A DNA stretch of 10,318 bases from assembly GCA_002408385.1 (NCBI GenBank), contig DHSB01000014.1:1-10318 (forward strand). The letters run 5' to 3'. This DNA comes from Myxococcales bacterium UBA5297 (GTDB lineage: Bacteria; Myxococcota; Myxococcia; Myxococcales; UBA5297). Below the pieces are notes generated by a model. That model ran no database searches. It was not told where the DNA came from and saw only the letters and a program-made list of their open reading frames with translations. Of the stretch, positions 1-5,524 are shown piece after piece (position 1 is the stretch's first letter; each line of letters begins with the position of its first letter). The position numbers and the translations under genes are program-made.

Positions 1-93
1 GAGGCTCCCGCTGGTCGCCTCTACGCTCGGGGTGACCGGGGGCGGGCGATTTCGCGACACCTCTTGAGCGCTGCCCTGAGTACACTCCGCGCC

Positions 94-1974
94 ATGCCTC
101 GCAACTATCGCGCCCTGCACATCTCGGCCTCCGACGGTTCGTTTCAGATCAAGCCTGTCGAGGACCCGCTCGTCGTCGGGGTCATCGACTACGCCTGGCG
201 GCTCGGCGACGCGGGCCGCAAGCACACGGTCATCGGCTCGGGGCCGATCGCCGGCTCGTTCGTGCCCGGCTCCAACCGCCTCGTGGTCTGCGGACACTCG
301 CCGCTGTGGGAGATGTTCTTCCCCTCGACGATGGGCGGCGCGGGGCTGCCGTGGGAGGGCATCGGCGCCAACTTCCTCGCCCTCTCCGGCAAGGCGCCTC
401 AGCCCTGCGTGCTGCACGTCCTCAACCTGGGCGGCAAGCTGACCGTCGAGCTCGACCCGGTGGACCTCGACGCGGTCTGGGGCGGCTTCGCGGGCGAGAT
501 CGGCCTCTACGCGATGATGCACCACGCCTGGCGCAAGCACGGCGCCGAGTGCCACGCCGCGCGGGTGCTCGCGGTCGGCCCGGCGGCCGCCCGGACGCGC
601 TCGGGCGCCATCTGCTCGGTCCCGGTGCGCAAGGGCGAGCTGACGCACGTGGACACCTGGGCCGGGCGCGGCGGGCTCGGCTCGCGGCTGTTGCAGGAGC
701 ACAACATCGCGGCCGTCGTCTACGGCGGCGACTACGAGGACGAGGACCTGACCGACCGCAAGATGGTCGACGGGATGTTCGACGAGCGCTTCGGCAAGCC
801 GCTCCGGCTGGTCGATCTGGAGAAGACGACCAAGTACCGCTACGACCCCAGGTTCTCGACCGGCGGCACCTTCGGCTCGAACTACCACACGCTGCGCGAG
901 CGGGTGCTCTCGTTCAACTACTCCTCGGTGCTGCTCTCGGACGAGGAGCGGCTTCAGATCCACGAGCGGCTCATCGCCCCGCACTACCTGCGGCAGTTCG
1001 ACGAGGAGACGGTGGCAAAGAAGCAGAACGCCAACTGCGGCGAGCCCTGCGGTGCGGTCTGCAAGAAGATGAACGGCAAGTTCAAGAAGGACTACGAGCC
1101 CTACCAGGCGCTCGGGCCGCTCGTCGGCGTCTTCGATCAGCGCGCGGCCGAGGAGCTCAACCGCTTCTCGGACGCCTGCGGCTTCGACGCGATCCAGATC
1201 GGCGGCGAGGTCGCCTGGGTGATGGAGTGCCTGCGCGAGGGCTGGCTCGGCCAGGAGGAGACCGGCATCGAGGAGAAGCCGCGCTGGGACTACACGGCGC
1301 TCGAGCCGCAGGCCGACAGCGCGCACAACGCGAGGATCGCGCAGAGGGTCATCGGCTGGCTGCTCAACGATCCACGCGGCGCGCCGCTGCGAAAGGGCCT
1401 TCGCCACGCGGCCAAGGCGCTGGGCGGCGAGGCGATGCAGGCCGCGGTCTACAACGCGCGCGGCGAGGGCGACGGCTGCATGGTGCCCAACCAGTACTGG
1501 GTCTCGGGCATGTTCGCGCCAATGCCGATCCTCGGCCGCTACTACCTCGACTACGGCTACGAGTGGAAGCCGCCCTTCGAGATGGGCCGCTCGGGTGGCA
1601 AGCGCATGGGCCGCGAGCTGCTGCTGGACAACTACGGCATGTGCCGCTTCCACCGCGGCTGGGCCGAGTCGCTGCTGCCGGAGATCGTGGACCGCTTCCA
1701 GCAGGAGCAGGTCGACGCCGACGAGCACCACCGGCAGCTCGCGCTCGAGATCAACGCCCTGAACGACACGCGCCCCTGGGAGACCGAGCGCACCATCGAC
1801 GTGGTGCACCAGTACCTCTGCAAGTTCCACCGCGACGGGCCGAAGAACGCGTTGCTCGACGCGTGGATAGACCGGTTCGCCAAGGACAAGCACGAGGCCG
1901 CCCTCGCCTACTGGCACGCGATGCGCGAGGGGCTCGAACAGGGGCTCAAGGAGCCGAGCAAGAAGGCGGCTTGA
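94..1974 (+). CDS. Aldehyde:ferredoxin oxidoreductase (AOR) family, tungsten/molybdenum enzyme
   Basis: Predicted cytoplasmic tungstopterin or molybdopterin Fe-S enzyme that oxidises an aldehyde to its acid (or the reverse) with ferredoxin as electron partner. The 626-residue length fits the family (about 600). Visible AOR landmarks are GSGPIAGSFVPGSNR (48-62, N-terminal pterin-binding domain), DTWAGRGGLGSR (187-198, matching the family AGRGGLG motif), a cysteine cluster NCGEPCGAVC (C315, C319, C323), the following YEPYQALGPLVGVFD and FDAIQIGG segments, and DNYGMC with C517 as the likely fourth cluster ligand. The spacing C-x3-C-x3-C differs from the C-x2-C-x3-C of characterised archaeal AOR. 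The ATG at 94 is preferred over the TTG at 64 because the family-like sequence begins right after it, but neither has a convincing Shine-Dalgarno. The frame stays open to the window edge, so a more upstream start cannot be excluded. Substrate and metal cannot be told from sequence. No cofactor-synthesis or ferredoxin gene is adjacent. Confidence 0.9.
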   Translation: MPRNYRALHISASDGSFQIKPVEDPLVVGVIDYAWRLGDAGRKHTVIGSGPIAGSFVPGSNRLVVCGHSPLWEMFFPSTMGGAGLPWEGIGANFLALSGKAPQPCVLHVLNLGGKLTVELDPVDLDAVWGGFAGEIGLYAMMHHAWRKHGAECHAARVLAVGPAAARTRSGAICSVPVRKGELTHVDTWAGRGGLGSRLLQEHNIAAVVYGGDYEDEDLTDRKMVDGMFDERFGKPLRLVDLEKTTKYRYDPRFSTGGTFGSNYHTLRERVLSFNYSSVLLSDEERLQIHERLIAPHYLRQFDEETVAKKQNANCGEPCGAVCKKMNGKFKKDYEPYQALGPLVGVFDQRAAEELNRFSDACGFDAIQIGGEVAWVMECLREGWLGQEETGIEEKPRWDYTALEPQADSAHNARIAQRVIGWLLNDPRGAPLRKGLRHAAKALGGEAMQAAVYNARGEGDGCMVPNQYWVSGMFAPMPILGRYYLDYGYEWKPPFEMGRSGGKRMGRELLLDNYGMCRFHRGWAESLLPEIVDRFQQEQVDADEHHRQLALEINALNDTRPWETERTIDVVHQYLCKFHRDGPKNALLDAWIDRFAKDKHEAALAYWHAMREGLEQGLKEPSKKAA

Positions 1975-2061
1975 GAATGAGGATGGCGGGCGCGAGCAAG
2001 GATGGACGGCGGAGGTCCAGCTTTGCCGCCCTACGTCCGTAGTGGAGTTCGTCGCCGTGGT

Positions 2062-2190
2062 CGGTCGATTCCGTTCCACTCGCGCATGACGTAGGGCTCG
2101 GGGAGCGGGGAAAGGATGGACGGCGGAGCTCCAGCTCCGCCGCTTCAGGCCTGGCGGAAGGCGGTCGATTCCGTTTCTCCCGCGCTCGAC
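2062..2190 (+). repeat. Diverged direct repeats of about 29 bp, 100 bp apart
   Basis: The stretch 2062-2090 begins CGGTCGATTCCGTT and ends in CGCGC followed by GAC two bases later. The stretch 2162-2190 begins with the same 14 bases and ends the same way. By eye 24 of 29 positions match. Each copy follows a copy of the GGATGGACGGCGGAG motif (2000 and 2114), so the larger duplicated unit is roughly 90-110 bp. This indicates an old tandem duplication of a composite repeat. The decamer GGTCGATTCC also occurs at 3928-3937 in the other intergenic region, which may be chance. Confidence 0.7.
2118..2141 (+). repeat. GC-rich hairpin repeat, forward copy
   Basis: Contains the near-perfect palindrome GGCGGAGCTCCAGCTCCGCC, able to form an 8-9 bp stem with a 2-4 nt loop. 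It is preceded by GGAT, so it belongs to the GGATGGACGGCGGAG family. A degenerate relative that keeps GGCGGAG and the closing GCCGCC lies at 2000-2030. It lies 143 bp past the end of the AOR-type gene. There is no T-run after the stem, so calling it an intrinsic terminator would be a guess. Confidence 0.8.
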
Positions 2191-2264
2191 CATGAAGCCG
2201 GCACTCTTCTCGAGCGCCTACTGACTTGCGAACGACCGACGGCTGGAGCCCCATCTACCGCGCT

Positions 2265-2288
2265 GGCGGAGCTGGAGCTCCGCCGTCC
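2265..2288 (-). repeat. GC-rich hairpin repeat, inverted copy
   Basis: These 24 bases are the exact reverse complement of 2118-2141, so the two copies form a long-range inverted repeat with about 120 bp between them as well as each folding on itself. It lies about 50 bp past the stop codon of the CoA-transferase on the - strand. The symmetrical placement between convergent genes suits a bidirectional transcription barrier or a paired REP-like element. Confidence 0.8.
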
Positions 2289-2333
2289 AATCCGCGCTCC
2301 GCCGTCCAATCCGCGCTCCGCCTTCCATCTGCG
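2281..2333. repeat. 19-bp tandem repeat, two exact copies and a diverged third
   Basis: The unit CGCCGTCCAATCCGCGCTC occupies 2281-2299 and 2300-2318. A shorter diverged copy starting CGCCTTCCATCTGCG follows at 2319-2333 and stops three bases before the CoA-transferase stop codon. Read on the - strand the unit is a variant of the GGATTGGACGGCGGAG motif found elsewhere in this intergenic region, so the tandem array appears to be built from the same element. The first copy overlaps the inverted hairpin. Confidence 0.85.
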
Positions 2334-2335
2334 TG

Positions 2336-3850
2336 CTACGCCGAAAACGACCGGCAGGCCGCCTCGTACTCGCGCCACCAACCCTGAAGCGCGTCGAGGT
2401 CGTTGGCGCGGGGCTGGTCGCCGCCACCGGCGATCTTCAGGTAGCCGTGCAGCACCGGGCGGAAATGCGGGTGCGCGCATTTGTCGATGACCTCGACGGC
2501 CCGCCGTCTGGGCGAGCGCAGGTCGGTGATCTGCGCAAAGCCCTGCTCGGTCACCACGCACTTAATGTCGTGCTCGGTGTGGTCGATATGGCCGACGTAC
2601 GGCATCACGCAGCTCACCGTGCGCCCGTCCCTGAGCTTTCGGACCGAAGGCGTGTGCACGATGCTCAGGTAGGCGTTCCGCAAGAAGTCGCCCGAGCCGC
2701 CCAGTCCGTTGATCAGCTTGGAGCCGTCGACATGGGTCGAGTTGGCGTGGCCGTAGATGTCCACTTCGAGCGGCGTGTTCATCGCGACGACGAAGAGCCG
2801 GGTGATGATCTCCGGGCTGTTCGACAACCACATCGGCCGCAGCACCAGCCGCTCGCGGCAGCGCTCGAAGAGTCGGTCGAACTGCGCACGCCCCTCGGCC
2901 GAGAACGAGATGGCAGTCGCCGAGGCGCAGTCGAACTTCGCGTCGTCCTCGACAAAGCGCATCATTCCGTCCTGGAAGACCTCGGTCCAGAAGCGGACGC
3001 GCCGGAACGGCGAGCTGTAGAGCTCGCCGACGACCGCGTTGGCGATGTTGCCGACGCCCGACTGGATAGGTGGGAGACGATCGCCCCAGCCAAGCCACTC
3101 GCGGCAGTGCATCAGGTACTCGATGACGTTGCGGGCGATCTGCCGGTCGATCTCGCCGGTGGGCTTGAAGGGCACGGGGAAGTCGGGGACGTTCGACTCG
3201 ATGACCGCGACCACCTTGCTCGGGTCGAGTTCGACGCCGTCGGCTCCGACGCGATCGCCCACGTTGACGACCGGCAGCGGCCAGGCCACTTTCGGGTAAA
3301 CGGGCGGCACCGCGATGTCGTGGAAGCCGGTGTAGTCGGGAACAGCGGTGTTGACCTCGAGCACCACCTTCTTCGCCTTGATCAGCGCCTCGGCCGAGAT
3401 GCCGACCGACGAAGAGAGCACCACGCTGCCGTCGGCGCGGATGCGCGAGACCTCGACGACCGCGAGATCGATCTCGCCGTAGATGCCGAAGATGAGGTTG
3501 CGCCCGAAGGCCGAGAGGTGGACGTCGGAGAAGTCCATCTCGCCGGAGTGGATGCGCTTGCGCGAGGCCGAAGACGACATGTAGGGACCGCGCTTGCCGA
3601 TAAACGGGGCGAGCGGCCCTTCGGCCTCCTCGGACAGCGAAGCGCCGCTCAGCAGCGTGAACCGAGTCTCGGGCGCCTCCTCGCGCAAGTACTTCGCCAG
3701 GGCCATCAAGAAGCCCTTCGGCTCGCCCGACTTGGTGAAGCCGCTGATGGCGATCTGGCAGCCGGGAGTGACGAGCTTGACCGCTTCGTCGACCGGCACG
3801 ACCTTCGACAGCAGCGCCTTGTGCTCTACCCGCTCCTTCAACGAGGCCAT
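2336..3850 (-). CDS. Acetyl-CoA hydrolase/transferase family protein (Cat1/AarC-type acyl-CoA:carboxylate CoA-transferase)
   Basis: 504-residue cytoplasmic enzyme, close to the size of AarC-type succinyl-CoA:acetate CoA-transferases (about 500). In this family CoA moves from an acyl-CoA to a carboxylate through a glutamyl-CoA thioester. Motifs seen: QSGVGNIANAV (263-273), FWTEVFQDGMM (287-297) with E290 at the expected catalytic glutamate position, NGLGGSGDFLRNAYLSI (381-397, the glycine-rich segment typical of Cat1), and CVMPYVGHIDHTEHD followed by VVTEQG (432-437). It is therefore complete and probably active. Acyl specificity (acetate, succinate, propionate, butyrate) cannot be read from sequence, and some relatives act as hydrolases. 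The ATG at 3850 has AAGGAG five bases upstream. It stands alone on this strand, convergent with the AOR-type gene and divergent from the 4037 gene. A link with the AOR (aldehyde to acid to acyl-CoA) is inference. Confidence 0.93.
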   Translation of the reverse strand: MASLKERVEHKALLSKVVPVDEAVKLVTPGCQIAISGFTKSGEPKGFLMALAKYLREEAPETRFTLLSGASLSEEAEGPLAPFIGKRGPYMSSSASRKRIHSGEMDFSDVHLSAFGRNLIFGIYGEIDLAVVEVSRIRADGSVVLSSSVGISAEALIKAKKVVLEVNTAVPDYTGFHDIAVPPVYPKVAWPLPVVNVGDRVGADGVELDPSKVVAVIESNVPDFPVPFKPTGEIDRQIARNVIEYLMHCREWLGWGDRLPPIQSGVGNIANAVVGELYSSPFRRVRFWTEVFQDGMMRFVEDDAKFDCASATAISFSAEGRAQFDRLFERCRERLVLRPMWLSNSPEIITRLFVVAMNTPLEVDIYGHANSTHVDGSKLINGLGGSGDFLRNAYLSIVHTPSVRKLRDGRTVSCVMPYVGHIDHTEHDIKCVVTEQGFAQITDLRSPRRRAVEVIDKCAHPHFRPVLHGYLKIAGGGDQPRANDLDALQGWWREYEAACRSFSA

Positions 3851-3856
3851 GTCGAC

Positions 3857-3862
3857 TCCTTG
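3857..3862 (-). promoter_or_regulatory. Ribosome binding site of the CoA-transferase
   Basis: On the - strand AAGGAG stands five bases before the ATG at 3850, a strong Shine-Dalgarno match that fixes the start. Confidence 0.75.
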
Positions 3863-3908
3863 CTCTTTTCGCCTGGGAAAACGCCTCTTTTACCGCGAAA
3901 GCGCACGC

Positions 3909-3985
3909 TTGGCATGGGTGTCTCGCTGGTCGATTCCCCGGCGATGGGCTTCGCGGATGCAAGAAACTGGTTGGCATCGGGTGTC
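3909..3985 (+). repeat. Direct repeat TTGGCAT(C)GGGTGTC, possible operator pair
   Basis: TTGGCATGGGTGTC at 3909-3922 recurs as TTGGCATCGGGTGTC at 3971-3985, identical apart from one inserted C. The start-to-start distance is 62 bp, about six helical turns. Both copies are in the 186-bp region between the divergent CoA-transferase and the 4037 gene. The second copy overlaps the proposed -35 element of the 4037 gene. This is compatible with a regulator that binds both sites, but no palindromic symmetry is evident and no regulator gene is adjacent. Confidence 0.5.
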
Positions 3986-3999
3986 GAATTGCGCTTAAT
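3971..3999 (+). promoter_or_regulatory. Possible sigma70-type promoter for the 4037 gene
   Basis: TTGGCA (3971-3976, five of six matches to TTGACA), a 17-bp spacer and CTTAAT (3994-3999, four of six matches to TATAAT) lie 38-66 bp upstream of the ATG. In such GC-rich DNA the AT-rich CTTAAT stands out. This would give a 5' leader of about 30 nt including the strong ribosome binding site. Confidence 0.4.
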
Positions 4000-4024
4000 G
4001 CGCGTCGTCCCACACTTGCCTACA

Positions 4025-4033
4025 GGGGAGGAG
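4025..4033 (+). promoter_or_regulatory. Ribosome binding site of the 4037 gene
   Basis: GGGGAGGAG, three bases before the ATG, with the GGAGG core about six bases away. This selects 4037 as the start, even though the frame is open far upstream as a shadow of the opposite-strand CoA-transferase. Confidence 0.7.
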
Positions 4034-4036
4034 CCC

Positions 4037-4618
4037 ATGACCGAATCGACCGTGAAGACCAAGAGCCGCGCGAGCGCCACCGCGAAGGGCCCGGCGAAGA
4101 AGCCTGCCGAGGCGCAGAGCGCGACGAAGTCTCCTTCCTCGAAGAAGGCTCCGGCGGCCAGGACGAGCCCACGGAAGGTCGCGCCCCAAAAGACCGCGGC
4201 TGCCGCGCCCACGGCCACCCGACAGCCTATGGCGCGTGCGACCGTGCGCTTTACCGAGACCTGGAGCCAGACGCAGGAAGGCGAGCTGGTCGCGGGCGGA
4301 CGCCTGCGGATCGAATACGCGCTCGAGCGAGCCCGCGCGCACGGCGGACACGACAGCGCGGCCGGAGGCTGGGGCGTCGAGGCCTACGTCCAGTTCCTGC
4401 CCAGCGGCGAGACCGTCGATGCGCCGGTCGTCGGCATCCCACTGCGGCTCGGCAAGCCTGCCGGAGCGCCCCAGGCCTCGCCCTGCGAAATCGCCATCCC
4501 GCTGGGCGCCTATGATGCCCAAATCTGGTTCTGCCACTGGACCGAGGGCGAGGACCCGCGCTGGGACAGCAATTTCGGGGTCAACTACCGCTTCCCGGTC
4601 CGCAGCGAAAAGAGTTAG
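4037..4618 (+). CDS. Basic Lys/Ala/Pro-rich tail fused to a DUF6209/CBM25-like beta domain
   Basis: 193 residues. Residues 1-66 are low complexity and strongly basic: ten Lys, four Arg, many Ala/Ser/Thr/Pro, a histone-H1-like SPRK at 44-47 and no signal peptide. Residues 67-188 form a compact domain: ATVRFTETW, then a conserved-looking EGELVAGGRLRIEYALERAR, then VEAYVQFLPSG, EIAIPLGAYDAQIWFCHW, and the ending DPRWDSNFGVNYRFPV. From memory this pattern matches the DUF6209 family seen in myxobacteria; the ending W-D-x-N-x-G-x-N-Y-x-F also recalls starch-binding CBM25/26 modules, so a beta-sandwich fold is likely. The function is unknown. The tail could bind nucleic acid or acidic polymers, or simply be a flexible spacer. 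The start is fixed by a strong Shine-Dalgarno. It is a single-gene unit, divergent from the CoA-transferase. Confidence 0.8.
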   Translation: MTESTVKTKSRASATAKGPAKKPAEAQSATKSPSSKKAPAARTSPRKVAPQKTAAAAPTATRQPMARATVRFTETWSQTQEGELVAGGRLRIEYALERARAHGGHDSAAGGWGVEAYVQFLPSGETVDAPVVGIPLRLGKPAGAPQASPCEIAIPLGAYDAQIWFCHWTEGEDPRWDSNFGVNYRFPVRSEKS

Positions 4619-4620
4619 GA

Positions 4621-4644
4621 GTTCTGAGTTTTGAGTTGGGAGTG
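4621..4644 (+). repeat. Interspersed repeat ending TTGAGTTGGGAGTG, + copy
   Basis: Starts two bases after the stop of the 4037 gene. The same element occurs in reverse orientation at 7789-7812 with 21 of 24 bases identical. In both places a GC-rich hairpin follows within about 30 bp on the same strand sense. It is purine-rich and unlike its surroundings, and looks like a dispersed intergenic element. Confidence 0.7.
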
Positions 4645-4652
4645 GACCGGAG

Positions 4653-4671
4653 GGCCGGCTTCGTGCCGGCC
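4653..4671 (+). terminator. GC hairpin downstream of the 4037 gene
   Basis: GGCCGGC (4653-4659), loop TTCGT, GCCGGCC (4665-4671): a perfect 7-bp stem about 35 bp after the stop codon. No T-run follows, so termination is only a suggestion from position. The rest of the gap to 4811 shows no gene and no clear signal. Confidence 0.35.
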
Positions 4672-4811
4672 GCCGGGAACCCTCGTATCGCCCGGCGCGT
4701 CTGCTCGATTCCTCGACGGGCGCATTGCGACGCGCCCCAACCAACCTGCCGCCGGTCGCTGGGTCCGGACGAAGCCTGCTGACTCTCGACCGTCGCGTCG
4801 ACCGTCGGCTC

Positions 4812-5516
4812 CTACCTAAACTCCTTGAGCTTGCGGCCCCCGCCCGCCTTGTCGCCGGCGAAGCTTCCGAGCTCCTGGCTTTGCTTGCCCTTGATGGCCA
4901 GCGGAACGCGGAGGACCGGCGAGCGCACCTCGAAGGCCGAGACCCGGAGCGCGTCGTACTCGCGCACGAGGGTGAACTTCGCCGCCGCCGGCGCCCCTTT
5001 GGAGAAGACCAGGTCGTAGTCCGCCTCGACGACGAAGCGGTCGGTCTTCCAGCTCACCTCGACCCGCTTCGCCTCGCCAACCGCGACGAAGGTGCCGAGA
5101 GCCTCCTCGAGCTGCTTGCGAAGCGCCTGTCCGTCGCGGTTGTCGAGCATCGGGCGCAGGCCTGTGGTCATCGCCCCCTTGGGGCTCTCCATGTCACCGG
5201 CGCTCAGTTGGGACATGAAGGTCTGGACGACCGCGGGCGACTCGCCCCTGTAGCTGCGCACCTGGTTGAACAGCACGCCGACGACCAGCACCTGCGCGAG
5301 GCCAAACACGATGCCCAGCCAGGCCATGGGCGCCCCGCCGAGATCGCCCTTGCTCGCGCGGATCTGCCCCAGGCCCAGGATGCCGAGGATCAGCCCGATC
5401 AGGCCCCCGATGCCCGTCGGACAGAGCAGCGAGAACAGGCCGGCGACGACCGCCAGCTTGCACGTGCCGATCTCCTTGAGTGGAAATGGCTCGACGCCGG
5501 AATCGTAGGACTCCAC
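4812..5516 (-). CDS. DUF4190-type membrane protein, last gene of the signalling operon
   Basis: 234 residues from a GTG start. A short polar N-terminus is followed by a hydrophobic, glycine-rich stretch at about 20-50 (LAVVAGLFSLLCPTG then IGLILGILGLGQI), a short loop with RASKGDLGG, and a second membrane segment at about 64-84. This small-residue-rich double helix is the DUF4190 pattern. Residues 90-234 are soluble: a helical part (QTFMSQLSAGD, RKQLEEALGTF) then a beta-rich part rich in Val/Phe with a basic tail. The function is unknown. The GTG lies eight bases after the cyclase stop, and the only Shine-Dalgarno-like run, AGGGGG, overlaps that TAG, which suggests translational coupling. Longer in-frame extensions overlap the cyclase and are unlikely. 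Co-transcription suggests it anchors or modulates the cyclase or responds to its product; this is inference from context. Confidence 0.75.
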   Translation of the reverse strand: MESYDSGVEPFPLKEIGTCKLAVVAGLFSLLCPTGIGGLIGLILGILGLGQIRASKGDLGGAPMAWLGIVFGLAQVLVVGVLFNQVRSYRGESPAVVQTFMSQLSAGDMESPKGAMTTGLRPMLDNRDGQALRKQLEEALGTFVAVGEAKRVEVSWKTDRFVVEADYDLVFSKGAPAAAKFTLVREYDALRVSAFEVRSPVLRVPLAIKGKQSQELGSFAGDKAGGGRKLKEFR

Positions 5517-5524
5517 CTCGCCCC

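Larger units (their letters stand above)
1975..2335. repeat. Repeat-rich convergent intergenic region (361 bp)
   Basis: No credible gene lies here; the frames crossing it are composed of repeat sequence. The region lies between two genes that run toward each other. It holds a short motif GGAT(T)GGACGGCGGAG at least four times: near 2000 and 2114 on the + strand and twice on the - strand within 2281-2318. It also holds two perfect GC-rich hairpins in opposite orientation, a pair of diverged direct repeats about 100 bp apart (2062-2090 and 2162-2190), and a 19-bp tandem duplication. There is also a near-palindrome CTACGTCCGTAG at 2031-2042 and a 9-bp inverted pair, CCCTACGTC (2029-2037) with GACGTAGGG (2088-2096). 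It resembles a cluster of interspersed intergenic elements (REP/BIME-like) that could also stop transcription from both sides. No U-rich tract follows the hairpins. Confidence 0.75.

Noticed and set aside
2..67. Possible C-terminal tail of an upstream + strand gene (frame 2 open from the edge to a TGA at 65-67)
   Set aside because: Only 21 codons are visible, with no recognisable motif. The AOR frame is also open there, so the evidence is not enough to call a gene.
306..2042. A 578-codon + strand frame overlapping the AOR-type gene
   Set aside because: Arg/Ala/Gly-rich shadow in the alternate frame with no recognisable motif; the AOR frame has conserved motifs throughout.
1975..2335. CRISPR array
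   Set aside because: The repeats are palindromic, in mixed orientation and irregularly spaced, and there are no spacers of constant length or cas genes.
2116..2561. Short open frames across the convergent intergenic region on both strands
   Set aside because: They translate the repeat motifs (for example ELELRRP) and run into the antisense of the CoA-transferase; no start signal or conserved sequence is seen.
3905..3930. Sigma54-type promoter at TGGCATGGGTGTCTCGC
   Set aside because: The distance between the GG and GC elements is two bases longer than the strict spacing sigma54 requires.
2333..4036. Upstream in-frame extension of the 4037 gene, antisense to the CoA-transferase
   Set aside because: The frame is open only because it shadows the CoA-transferase. 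A strong Shine-Dalgarno at 4025-4033 places the start at 4037.
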